A DNA stretch of 64,000 nucleotides from Phycisphaerae bacterium (GTDB taxonomy: Bacteria; Planctomycetota; Phycisphaerae; FEN-1346; JAACEH01): the NCBI GenBank assembly GCA_012729015.1, contig JAAYDY010000042.1, forward strand, positions 1-64,000. Direction: 5' to 3'. Shown here in pieces: positions 6,710-15,213 of this stretch (positions within the stretch are counted from its first letter, which is position 1; each line of letters opens with the position of its first letter). A program made the position numbers and the translations under genes. Below the pieces are notes generated by a model, which was given only the letters and a program-made list of their open reading frames with translations, made no database searches and was not told the DNA's origin.

Positions 6710-9700
6710 TCACTGATCCGGCTGCGGGTACTCCGGCACGTCGCGCCGCCCGTCGCCGTTGAAGTCGCCCGCCAGGAACTCCTGGACGTTGATCGTGGAT
6801 CCAACGGGCTGGCTGTCGCTGCCGGTGATCGCCGCCTGGGGGGTGATGTCCACGGCGTAGTTGGTGTTCTCACCCCAGTTGGCAATCGTGTTGCATTTGA
6901 TCGCGATGTAATCATCGCCGGGCGTGAAGCACACGTAGTCGCTCCCTACCGACGTGACCGTCCGCACAACGCCGTCGGAGTTGATCTCCACGTGGTCGCC
7001 CACGGCGAAGTAGTCCGTTGCGTCGTAGCTCCAGAGGTAGACCTTGGTGGTCGTATACTCATCCTGCCGGGCTTCGGTATCCAGGGGGATCATGTACAAC
7101 GGTGCGTTGGTGAACTGCGGATCGCCATAGGTGCTGTGAGTGTCCTCGCCGCTGTCGGCGGCGTACTGGGCCAGAGTCCAGCCGTAGTGGGCATCCCAGA
7201 CCACGGGAGTGGCCGTCAGGCCTGGGCCGTGCCAGAACTGATTGTAGTCGCTGGTGTAGTCATAGGTTTCGTCGATATTGCCCCAGCAGTAGGCCGGATT
7301 TCCGGCAACGATGATGTTGTTGGCATGGTCGTACGAGTCGGTGGCATGAGACACGGGCATCATGCAACTCATCGCAATCGTGTTCTTCCGGGTCGTTACG
7401 CCCATCGGCCGCACTTGTCCCCCACCAGAGACGATCAGCGCGCACGCGTAGGATCCGTACATCACGTTGTTCGTGATCGTCACATTGAGCAGGTTGGTGA
7501 GCATCGCATGCTGGCCGGCGGCGTAGAGCAGGTTGTCCTCGATCGTGACATTGCGCAGGTAGTTCCAGATCATCATCGAGTCCGGGTGTCCCCAGAGTAT
7601 CTGGTGGTGAATGCTGTTGCGGCGAACCATGAAGTCCTCATACCACACCTCCGGGTCGCCGGAGCCCGTGATTTCCAGGGCGTCATCATTGTTGAAAGCC
7701 AGCTCATTCAGTTCAACAACCACACGATCCGAGAGGTAGGCATTGATCCCGAACGTGTTGTTGAACACCAGGTTCCTCTGGAGCAACGTGTCCGTGAGCC
7801 GACCGTTGATTCCATTGGTATCGTTGCTGTGCACAACGCAGTTCCTGATGATGTAGTGCGCATTGGCGGAACCGCCGGTGTTCCCGATGCCGTGACCTTG
7901 GGTGTGCCGTGCCTCAAGGTTGTCGATGACCCAGTGCGGCTTGTTGTTCGTGTCGATTGCCGAGTACAGACGCCGGCTCGCCTCCATCGTATGCACATCG
8001 GGATCCCCGCCGCCATCTGCCCAGACGAACAGGCGGCAGTTGCCGCCCCCTAGGTCCTTGACCGCCCACTGCCCCTCCCCGCTGATCAATGACACCAGAT
8101 GCGTCAGACAGTACCGGTCCTGGCCGGGGCGGGGAGTCAATCCGAACGAACTGCTCACTGTCAGTGTGGACGTTGCCGACGAAAACGCGCTTACCTGACG
8201 ATGGCGGTGGACCGTGCTCCATAGATGCAACGTCGCTCCAACCCAGTAGTCGTCCGGCTGCGTCAGGTTCACGGTATCCGCCATAGTCGTAGTGGTGCCG
8301 CCAGTGCAGATGTTCCAGCCGGGCGTGCTGGACACTGCCAGTTCGACGCCATCCTGAATGACGCGCGTGGTTTTCCATGGGAGGTCCACGTAGTAGATGT
8401 TGGCGTAGTTCGGGTTGCCGTCGGCGATTGCCGACGTGCATTGCGTCCACCCCGTCACCACATCCGCGCCGCTGACGACCACGCGGCCGAACGGTTCGCC
8501 CATCAGCGTGATCGGGCTCCCCGAGGCGCCCGACACACCCATCGTGACTCGTTCCCGGTAAATGCCCTCCTTGACCATGATCACCTTGCCAGCGCTCACA
8601 TGGTCCACCGCGTAGTCGATTGTCGCCCACGCCTGGCCCTCGCTCGTGCCGGAGTAGTAGTTGCTGCCTGTGGCACCGTCCACCCAGTAGTCGACGTCCG
8701 GGTAGACCCAGACGCGAACCACGTCGGTGTCGCTCTGGCCGTTACCGTCCGTGACCACCAGCATGATGTCGTTGATCCCCAGCGGAAGGCTCACGCTGGC
8801 CGTCGCGCCCGTGGCAATCTGGTTGCCGTTGTAGTCCTTCCAGACGTAGCTGACGATGCCGGCGTCGTCCGTGGACGCCGATCCGTCCAGGGTCACAGTC
8901 TCCGTCCCGCTGTCGTCGCTGTCTTCCACCGCGGAGTCGCTGCCCGCGTCGGCCACCGGCGGCTCCACGCCCGACGGCCCGAGGTACCGGGCTCGCAGCG
9001 TCGTGCCGTTCACCACTTCCAACTCCCAGAGTTCCTCGTCCCCAGCCGCCAGCGCCAGGTTCGACGTCATCGTGCCCGTGCGGGTCACGATCAGGTCAAA
9101 CGTCTCGTCGGTCTCCGGCGTCACGCCCGAGGCCAGTTCCATATCCACGATGCCGTTGAGGTTAGCGCCGGCCCGGCCCACGCTGATCGGCGTGACTCCC
9201 CCGGCGTCAATCGTGAACTTCACCGTGCTCTGCCCGGCGTAGCAGTACAGGTAGTCTGCCACCGTGATGGCCGTCGCTCCCGACCCGTTCACGTGCAACG
9301 TCCCTGCGCTGTTGCTCGCGCCAACGTAGACGTCGGCCGAACTGCCCGACTGACCGAACGTGCCGCCCGAAATCTCTACCAGCGCCGACGCCGTGCCGTT
9401 GGCCGCCCCGATCCACAGGTGATTCGCCAAGCTGATCGTCCCGCCCGTCTGCGTCAGCGTGCCGCCGCCGATGTACCCGCCCGACAGCACTCCGATCTTG
9501 ATCCCGCCGCTCGAGTTCAGCGTGCCGCCGTTGATGAGCAGTTCGCCGTACGACAGCCCGCCGGCACCGCCGCCATAGCCGATCTCCACCGTGCTCGCGT
9601 ACACCGTGCCGCTGTTGACCACCAGCGCCCCGCTGCCGGCATTGGCCGATCCGAGCCTGACGAGACGCGGAGAACCAGCCGTATACAGCGTCCCTCCGTT

Positions 9701-9991
9701 CATCACCACCGTCCCCGCCTGGCTGGCCCCGACGGAGGTGTACCCCGTGTCAGCGCCGCTGTTGTACACCGAACCGCCGGCGTCAATACGCACGTAGCCG
9801 GCACCGGCCGACGTCCCCACCCGGAACAGGTACGGCGATCCAGTCGAGGAGATGTCCTGTGCGCTGCTGATCACATAAGGGCTTTCCTGCGTTCCAGATG
9901 TGACAATCAGGTCGGCCATGGCGACCGACGACAGGCGGCCGCAGAAGGCCGCCACCAGTAGAACCACCTTGAACTGCCATACTGTGCGCAT
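6710..9991 (-). CDS. Large secreted repeat + PKD + parallel beta-helix protein
   Basis: Predicted extracellular protein of 1093 aa. The ATG at 9991 follows a GAAAGGAA box and begins a clear signal peptide (MRTVWQFKVVLLVAAFCG to about residue 26). Residues ~40-330 are Gly/Thr/Ser-rich autotransporter-like repeats (INGGTL, IGVLSGG, LTQTGGTI). About 344-431 is a PKD/Ig-like domain (PVADAGSD to VTDGNGQSDTDVVRV). From ~435 follows a right-handed beta-helix region of the carbohydrate-active or adhesin kind (DGATGSNYYSG, IIRNCVVHSNDTNG, VVVELNELAFNN). It ends in an EF-hand-like DFNGDGRRD and has no PEP-CTERM. Its first ~330 residues are homologous to the PEP-CTERM protein upstream on the same strand. 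Likely roles are polysaccharide binding or cleavage, or adhesion; the substrate is unknown. Confidence 0.85.
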   Translation of the reverse strand: MRTVWQFKVVLLVAAFCGRLSSVAMADLIVTSGTQESPYVISSAQDISSTGSPYLFRVGTSAGAGYVRIDAGGSVYNSGADTGYTSVGASQAGTVVMNGGTLYTAGSPRLVRLGSANAGSGALVVNSGTVYASTVEIGYGGGAGGLSYGELLINGGTLNSSGGIKIGVLSGGYIGGGTLTQTGGTISLANHLWIGAANGTASALVEISGGTFGQSGSSADVYVGASNSAGTLHVNGSGATAITVADYLYCYAGQSTVKFTIDAGGVTPISVGRAGANLNGIVDMELASGVTPETDETFDLIVTRTGTMTSNLALAAGDEELWELEVVNGTTLRARYLGPSGVEPPVADAGSDSAVEDSDDSGTETVTLDGSASTDDAGIVSYVWKDYNGNQIATGATASVSLPLGINDIMLVVTDGNGQSDTDVVRVWVYPDVDYWVDGATGSNYYSGTSEGQAWATIDYAVDHVSAGKVIMVKEGIYRERVTMGVSGASGSPITLMGEPFGRVVVSGADVVTGWTQCTSAIADGNPNYANIYYVDLPWKTTRVIQDGVELAVSSTPGWNICTGGTTTTMADTVNLTQPDDYWVGATLHLWSTVHRHRQVSAFSSATSTLTVSSSFGLTPRPGQDRYCLTHLVSLISGEGQWAVKDLGGGNCRLFVWADGGGDPDVHTMEASRRLYSAIDTNNKPHWVIDNLEARHTQGHGIGNTGGSANAHYIIRNCVVHSNDTNGINGRLTDTLLQRNLVFNNTFGINAYLSDRVVVELNELAFNNDDALEITGSGDPEVWYEDFMVRRNSIHHQILWGHPDSMMIWNYLRNVTIEDNLLYAAGQHAMLTNLLNVTITNNVMYGSYACALIVSGGGQVRPMGVTTRKNTIAMSCMMPVSHATDSYDHANNIIVAGNPAYCWGNIDETYDYTSDYNQFWHGPGLTATPVVWDAHYGWTLAQYAADSGEDTHSTYGDPQFTNAPLYMIPLDTEARQDEYTTTKVYLWSYDATDYFAVGDHVEINSDGVVRTVTSVGSDYVCFTPGDDYIAIKCNTIANWGENTNYAVDITPQAAITGSDSQPVGSTINVQEFLAGDFNGDGRRDVPEYPQPDQ

Positions 9992-10065
9992 CGTAGTTCC
10001 TTTCAGAAGAAGTGTCATCCCAGTGATGCACAATGTGACGTGCTCGATGTGACGGGGGGAAATGT

Positions 10066-10098
10066 GGGGAAGCCACCTCTGCGTGTGGCGGCTTCCCC
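10066..10098 (-). terminator. Hairpin between the PEP-CTERM gene and the beta-helix gene
   Basis: GGGGAAGCC (10066-10074) pairs perfectly with GGCTTCCCC (10090-10098), and the stem extends inward across one mismatch. It lies 95 nt after the PEP-CTERM stop. It lacks a good U-tract, so it is either a weak terminator allowing read-through into the next gene or a processing site. Confidence 0.45.
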
Positions 10099-10192
10099 CT
10101 GGTGCTGGCGTCCCTCAGATCATGTTGCGGTCCTCTCGGGCCGACGGCCTGCTTGATGCGAGAAGGGGCCAGGTCTGCTTGACGCGGCCCGA

Positions 10193-11254
10193 TTACCCAT
10201 GGCGGCGGCGACGCCCCAGGAACACACTCGCCGCTCCAACACCCAGCAGCGCCATCGTAGCCGGCTCGGGAATCTCGATGGCCTTGACGCATGTGGCGCG
10301 AAGCGTCTTTCCGTCCACTACGCTCAGATCCCAGAACTCGCCGTCGCCGGCGGCCAGGGCCAGGTTTGACGTGATTCCGGTGCCGGTTGTGGTCATCAGG
10401 TCGAAGTACGCGCCGGCACTCACGCTGACCGTCGTCTCCATGTCCAGCGTGCCAGCGAGGGTGGTTGTGTAGGCGTAGTTGACATTGACCACGTCAACGC
10501 CGCCGGCGTCCAGCGTGAACAGGAACGTTGTGTAGTCGGCGTAGGTGTAGAAACGGGAGACGTCAATCGTCGTGGCTCCCGAGCCCTTGATATGAAGCGT
10601 GCCGCTGCTGGAAGCTGTTCCCACGTACATGCCGCCGCTGGTCTGGTTGTACGTGCCGCCGGCGATTTCGAGGGTGCATGGCTGCGTGCCGCCGGCGTAT
10701 CCGATTCTGGCATCCTTGCTTGTCACGTTGATCGTGCCGCCGGTCTGCCGGATGATGCCTCCTCCGATGCTTCCCCCGGACAATACTCCCATACGAATGC
10801 CGAAGTTCCCGCCACTGATATTCAGTGTGCCTCCGTTCACCGTCAGCTCACTCCAACTAGTGCTGTAGCCCATCTCAAGATCGCTTGCGTAGGCTGTGCC
10901 GCTGTTGATGATCATCGTGCCGTTTCCGCCGGAGCCGATCCTGACCAGGAAGGGGGCGTCTGCTTTGTTCAGCGTTCCACCGTTGATCAGAAGCCCCCCG
11001 GTGCCTGCGGAACCGTTGGCGATGAAGGTCATCCCGCCGTACACCGCCCCCCCCTGTTCGATACTTGCCACACCCGGCAAGTTCCTGCCGGGACGGAAGT
11101 AGCCGTCGGCGAGATCTACCTCCCAATCGATCTCATACGGGGCCTCCATCGTGCCTTCATCGACATCCAGATTGGCTGCCCGCGTGTCGACCACCAGAAG
11201 ACAACTCCCTGCCAATGCCAGTAGCACAACGAACACGCTCTTGATCTGTTTCAT
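10193..11254 (-). CDS. PEP-CTERM sorting-domain repeat protein
   Basis: Secreted, surface-sorted protein of 353 aa. The ATG at 11254 follows a GGGAGGA box and gives a standard signal peptide (MKQIKSVFVVLLALAGSCLL). The body consists of Gly/Ser/Thr-rich repeats (INGGTLNK, VNGGTLNISGG, RQTGGTIN) that match the N-terminal third of the 1093-aa neighbour. The C-terminus is a textbook PEP-CTERM signal: IPEPATMALLGVGAAS, a short hydrophobic span and an RRRRHG tail, recognised and cleaved by an exosortase, which is not in this window. The probable role is an extracellular matrix or surface component. It has its own promoter and a 157-nt leader. Confidence 0.92.
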   Translation of the reverse strand: MKQIKSVFVVLLALAGSCLLVVDTRAANLDVDEGTMEAPYEIDWEVDLADGYFRPGRNLPGVASIEQGGAVYGGMTFIANGSAGTGGLLINGGTLNKADAPFLVRIGSGGNGTMIINSGTAYASDLEMGYSTSWSELTVNGGTLNISGGNFGIRMGVLSGGSIGGGIIRQTGGTINVTSKDARIGYAGGTQPCTLEIAGGTYNQTSGGMYVGTASSSGTLHIKGSGATTIDVSRFYTYADYTTFLFTLDAGGVDVVNVNYAYTTTLAGTLDMETTVSVSAGAYFDLMTTTGTGITSNLALAAGDGEFWDLSVVDGKTLRATCVKAIEIPEPATMALLGVGAASVFLGRRRRHG

Positions 11255-11282
11255 CACAACATCCTCCCTCTTCAGAAGTGGA

Positions 11283-11304
11283 TGACAGCGCCCCTCCGCT
11301 GTCA
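11283..11304 (-). promoter_or_regulatory. Stable hairpin in the PEP-CTERM mRNA leader
   Basis: TGACAGCG and CGCTGTCA form a perfect 8-bp stem around a 6-nt loop, 29 nt before the start codon. It could modulate ribosome access to the GGGAGGA site. Confidence 0.4.
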
Positions 11305-11417
11305 CTGGAATCGCCCCCAGAACCAACCGCGTCTTCCACACCTGCCGCCCTCGGGGCTGTAGCCAACTCGGCCGACGGCCGGTGTCAGACATGAGAACCA
11401 CATGCACCGACACAAGG

Positions 11418-11446
11418 AGTATAGAACCCGTTTCTTGGACAGGCAA
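11418..11446 (-). promoter_or_regulatory. Putative promoter of the PEP-CTERM gene
   Basis: TTGCCT (11441-11446), 17 bp, TATACT (11418-11423) on the minus strand; -10 matches 5 of 6 consensus bases. Confidence 0.55.
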
Positions 11447-11767
11447 CCTTGCCGCCCCAGTTGACCGAACGGCGTCAAACCTTCCCCACGGAGCCCCTAT
11501 CCCATTGCCACAGAATGCTTTATGAATCCCCAGGGCGCGACCCAGTGGCTTCCCGGATACACATTCGCGAGACTGTCAAAGAGTTCTGTGGGTGCATGGC
11601 ATTACTTTGCAGCGCACTATCGCTGCGCAGCGAAGCCACGAGCAACCGCTAACCCATTACGGTTGCTGTTCTTATGCGACACAAGGTAGGACTCAGAGTA
11701 AACTCCCATGGCCGTCGGCCCAGAACTGTCAGTTCCAGCCACGGGTCACGGTGGTTGGCATGTCACG
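11447..11767. other. Non-coding gap between the activase gene and the PEP-CTERM promoter
   Basis: About 320 bp with no credible gene. It contains one GGCCGTCGGCC palindrome at 11710-11720 and a short GAACTGACAGTTC palindrome nearby, 30-45 nt beyond the activase stop, possibly part of a weak 3' end structure. Nothing else stands out. Confidence 0.4.
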
Positions 11768-12664
11768 TCATCGCAGAGTCTGGCCGGAGGATTCGGCCAG
11801 TTGGGCGGCGATGGCTGCCATGCGAGCCGGCGTGGGGGTGTCGGCGTCGGGCATGTGGTCGGGGCAGCCGATGGCCTCGTACTTGGAGTGGGCCTGGTGG
11901 TAGGGCAACAGGCGGACCGCCACGATGCTGGGCAGTCCGTGCAGCAACAGCCCGAGGGCGCGGACACTGACGGGGTCGTCGTTGAAGCCGGGAATCACCG
12001 GAATCCGGATCTCCACGGGAACGCCGCACTGGGCCAGTCGCTTCAGGTTCTCGACGATCTGCCGGTTGGACAGGCCGGTGTACTGGCAGTGCCGCGCCTG
12101 GTCGGCGTGCTTCACGTCGTACAGGAACATGTCGGTGTGCGGCAGCACCCGTTCGAAGCACTCCCACCCGACCGCGCCGCAGGTGTCCAGGGCGCAATGA
12201 ATGCCGTCGGCCTTCAGCCGCGTGAACAGCTCGGCGCAGAAGTCCGGGTACAGCAACGGTTCGCCGCCGGACAAGGTGACGCCGCCGCCGTCGGCGTAGA
12301 ACTCACAATCCTCGAGGACGATCTGTCGAGCCTGCTCGACGGTGACGGGACGCCCCATGAGCTTCAGCGCCCGGCCGAGGCACACCTCCTCGCAGGCGCC
12401 GCACCCGATGCAGGCCGCCCGGTTGAAGACGTGCCTGCCGTCGGCCATCGCGTGAGCCCCCTGAGGGCACACGGCCACACACTCGCCGCATTGGCGGCAC
12501 TTGTGCTCGTAGTAGGCCAGTTCGGGCTGCGACTGCTGCCCTTCCGGGTTGTGGCACCAGCGGCAGCGCAGCGGGCAGCCTTTCACGAACAGGACCGTGC
12601 GCACGCCCGGACCGTCGTGGACAGCGAATCGTTTGGCTTCAAACAAGGGAACGACCGTCGGCAT
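11768..12664 (-). CDS. Glycyl-radical-enzyme activase (radical SAM, ferredoxin-domain type)
   Basis: Radical SAM enzyme of 298 aa that cleaves SAM to install the glycyl radical on its partner enzyme. C30, C34 and C37 form the CxxxCxxC cluster motif. C56/C59/C62/C66 and C85/C88/C91/C95 form an inserted two-cluster ferredoxin domain. That insertion is usual in activases of diol, choline, proline-type or decarboxylating glycyl radical enzymes and is absent from the simple pyruvate formate-lyase activase. The GGGVTLSGGEPL SAM-binding motif is present. Its start is only 7 bp after the stop of the glycyl radical enzyme, so the two are one operon. Confidence 0.95.
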   Translation of the reverse strand: MPTVVPLFEAKRFAVHDGPGVRTVLFVKGCPLRCRWCHNPEGQQSQPELAYYEHKCRQCGECVAVCPQGAHAMADGRHVFNRAACIGCGACEEVCLGRALKLMGRPVTVEQARQIVLEDCEFYADGGGVTLSGGEPLLYPDFCAELFTRLKADGIHCALDTCGAVGWECFERVLPHTDMFLYDVKHADQARHCQYTGLSNRQIVENLKRLAQCGVPVEIRIPVIPGFNDDPVSVRALGLLLHGLPSIVAVRLLPYHQAHSKYEAIGCPDHMPDADTPTPARMAAIAAQLAESSGQTLR

Positions 12665-12671
12665 CGTGGCT

Positions 12672-14888
12672 TCACCCGCTGATGTTCTGCGCCCGCCTGA
12701 TGAACATGTCCTGTTCCTTGCGGCTGAGGTCGGTGAAATGCACGTTCCAGCCGCAGACGCGCACCTGCAACCCGCGGTACTTGTCCGGGTTCGACTGCGC
12801 GTCGATCAGGGTGTCGGCGTCAAAGACATTGAACTGGATGGCGATGCCGTGCCGTTGCATGTAGGCGTTGAGCAGCGTCCTCATGGCGACCAGGCCCTCG
12901 TCGCCCTCGACGGTGGCTGGATGCAGCATGACGTCGAGGGGGAAATCGGCCGGGTGCAGCGCGGAGTCCATTCGCGTGGCCGACCGGATCAGGGCTGTCA
13001 CGCCGTTGATATCCATCCCCATGGTGGGGGAGATGTTCCTGGAGATTTCCTCGCCGGCCAGACGTCCGTCGGGCGTCGCGCCGGTCTTCTGGCCGTGGGT
13101 CAGGTAGTACCTTGGCGGCGTGTGCATCGAGGCAAGGTAGAAGCCGCCGCGGCCGTTGGGCCGCATGTTGATCTTGTTGCCGAGGAACCGGGAGAGCGTC
13201 TCGGCGTAGAAGTCCACCGCGTCGATACCGTTGCCGTATTTGCTCCTTCCCTGGAGCATTCTGAGCCGCAGCTTCTCGTGGCCCTTCCAGTTGTCGCGAA
13301 GAACGTCCTTGAGCTGCTGCAATGACAGCTCCTGCTTCTCGAAGACGAATTCCCTGACGGCCATCATGGCGTCGACGGCCGTGGCGAAACCGGCGGTAAG
13401 GATGGACGAGATGTTGTAGATTGAGCCGTCGTGGAACGCATCGCGAGCGGTGGCGAGGCTGTTCTCGATGGTCGCCGAGTAGGCGTTGGTCGGATTGATG
13501 AAGTTCAGGTGCTGCTCGAAATCGTTGGCGCACCGGATCGCGGATTCAATGATGTGGCCGAGCTGTTTGAGATAGGCGGCGTGGAGGTCGTCGAACGTCC
13601 GGATGGCGTCCAGCCCGCCTGTGCGGCAGCCGAGGTCGATGCCGGCGAAGGGATCCACCCCATCGTAGAGCGCCAGTTCGAGCGGCTTGAGCATGTTCAG
13701 GTAGGCGACGATCGTGGTGTTGCCGCGCGCCCGGGGAACGAATTCGTAACAGCCCGTGATGTCACAGGTGCGGGCCTCCTCTTCGGTGGCGCCGTAGCCC
13801 ATCATGGCCCGCTTGATGGACGGCTCGCAAAGGAAGACCATGCTGTTACGGCCGCGGCGGATGATGTCCACGGCCTTGTCGATGAACTCCGTCGGCGTGT
13901 TCGGCGATATCTTCAGTTGCAGCTTCGGGGAACAGATGTCCAGTTTGTCGAACTCGTCGAGGATGAGGTACGACAACTCGTTGATCTCGCTCTGCCCATC
14001 GCGCCGCGTGCCGCCGAAGTAGAACGGGTGGCCCCACGGATTGGCAATGGACGCGAACTGCATCATGAAATACGCGAAGAACTCGCGGATCTGGGCCTCG
14101 GTGTAGCGCCCTTCCTGGAGATCCTTGCGGTAGTACGGGTAGACCGTGCGGTCCAGGTTGCCGAGTGAACGGACCTGGAGCCGGTCCACGTACTCGCTGA
14201 TCATGAAGTAGAGGTAGATCAGCTGAAGGACCTCGTAGGTGTTCGTCGGAGGCCCCTGGATGAGCGAATCCAGGCAGGCGGCACAGGCCAGTACGCGCTC
14301 GTCGCCGTCGGCATGCTTCAGCGCGTGGTCGCGGAAGCGCCCGAGCATGTCGAGAATGGCCGTGTAGGTGATCTCGATACCGTCGAAGTAGGCCTCGGCC
14401 TCTGGCGTCAACTGGCCGCTGTCCTGCCGGCGGCGACGGTAGCTGCGGGCTCGCTGGCGAATGCCGGGGAACCCGAGAGCAAACAGCGCGTCCCAGTCGG
14501 GGACGGAGTGGTCGAAGTCCTTGCCCATGCCGCACGCGCCCGACTGCTTGAGATTCTGCATGAGCTGCAAGGTCGTCAACCGGGTGTCATCCACCTCGCG
14601 GTCCCACTTCGCGACGAGCCCGTCGAGCGGACGGTTCCAGCGGTCGTAGCAGCCGAAAGCGACGAACCAGTCATGCGGATTGACGTCAATGCGGACGTGC
14701 CTTGCAACGTACTCGAAAGCTCTCGCCTTCACGACCGGGTGCGGAAGATGCTTCAACTCCTCCGCCAGCTTCAGCACATTGGCCTTGATCGTTTCGCTGT
14801 CCAGACCGGTGTCCGGATCGAAAACGGGATCCTTGAACTTGCTCCACAGATAGGCCTTGTCCTGCTCCAACGTGCCGGTCGCGATCAT
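12672..14888 (-). CDS. Glycyl radical enzyme of unassigned substrate
   Basis: Large oxygen-sensitive catalytic enzyme of 738 aa. The radical site is Gly713 in RVCGWNVHF near the C-terminus. The thiyl-radical cysteine is Cys380 in TGCYEF, with Glu382 two residues on, i.e. the Cys-x-Glu pattern of dehydratase/lyase-type members. Pyruvate formate-lyase has two adjacent cysteines instead, so it is not a formate-lyase. The ATG at 14888 has a GAGGG box. Candidate classes are diol or hydroxyproline dehydratase, C-N or C-S lyase, or decarboxylase; no microcompartment, transporter or aldehyde dehydrogenase gene is adjacent to decide. It is paired with its activase. It implies anaerobic or micro-oxic metabolism. 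Confidence 0.93.
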   Translation of the reverse strand: MIATGTLEQDKAYLWSKFKDPVFDPDTGLDSETIKANVLKLAEELKHLPHPVVKARAFEYVARHVRIDVNPHDWFVAFGCYDRWNRPLDGLVAKWDREVDDTRLTTLQLMQNLKQSGACGMGKDFDHSVPDWDALFALGFPGIRQRARSYRRRRQDSGQLTPEAEAYFDGIEITYTAILDMLGRFRDHALKHADGDERVLACAACLDSLIQGPPTNTYEVLQLIYLYFMISEYVDRLQVRSLGNLDRTVYPYYRKDLQEGRYTEAQIREFFAYFMMQFASIANPWGHPFYFGGTRRDGQSEINELSYLILDEFDKLDICSPKLQLKISPNTPTEFIDKAVDIIRRGRNSMVFLCEPSIKRAMMGYGATEEEARTCDITGCYEFVPRARGNTTIVAYLNMLKPLELALYDGVDPFAGIDLGCRTGGLDAIRTFDDLHAAYLKQLGHIIESAIRCANDFEQHLNFINPTNAYSATIENSLATARDAFHDGSIYNISSILTAGFATAVDAMMAVREFVFEKQELSLQQLKDVLRDNWKGHEKLRLRMLQGRSKYGNGIDAVDFYAETLSRFLGNKINMRPNGRGGFYLASMHTPPRYYLTHGQKTGATPDGRLAGEEISRNISPTMGMDINGVTALIRSATRMDSALHPADFPLDVMLHPATVEGDEGLVAMRTLLNAYMQRHGIAIQFNVFDADTLIDAQSNPDKYRGLQVRVCGWNVHFTDLSRKEQDMFIRRAQNISG

Positions 14889-14969
14889 GCTCTTTCCCTC
14901 AAACCGTAACTCATTGCCTCGGATGGCATTACACACCCGAGCCCTCCCGCGTCGATCGCTTATAGAGCA

Positions 14970-14998
14970 ATTATACACCCGTCCGCGCCCGGGGACAA
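14970..14998 (-). promoter_or_regulatory. Strong putative promoter of the glycyl radical enzyme operon
   Basis: TTGTCC (14993-14998), 17 bp, perfect TATAAT (14970-14975) on the minus strand, giving a leader of about 75 nt. Confidence 0.6.
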
Positions 14999-15213
14999 TG
15001 CACCACGTCATGCGCAAGATGCACTATCCACAGCATCCTTTGCGGTTCGCGGTCTGTCGCCCGCAAGCCTCTCCTGGCAGTCGGCAAGAGACCCCTTGGG
15101 ACGATGCAGGTGAAGCAGCGCGCAGGCCTGGTCAACTGACCCGACACCCCGAAGCCGGGCATAAGACGACGAATCCGTCGGGTCTGCTGACTCGACCGAC
15201 ATGCAGTTGTCCC
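14999..15213. other. Non-coding stretch between the glycyl radical operon and the next gene
   Basis: With the promoter and leader this makes a 325-bp gap. It holds an 8-bp inverted pair GACCCGAC ... GTCGGGTC close to the 3' end of the 15214 gene and a small CGACG/CGTCG hairpin inside it, possibly a 3' end structure. There is no U-tract and no credible gene. Confidence 0.4.

Noticed and set aside
6710..6712. TGA between the beta-helix gene and the dockerin remnant read as selenocysteine or read-through
   Set aside because: The upstream protein already ends in a plausible EF-hand-like tail, no SECIS-like element is seen, and a stable inverted repeat follows.
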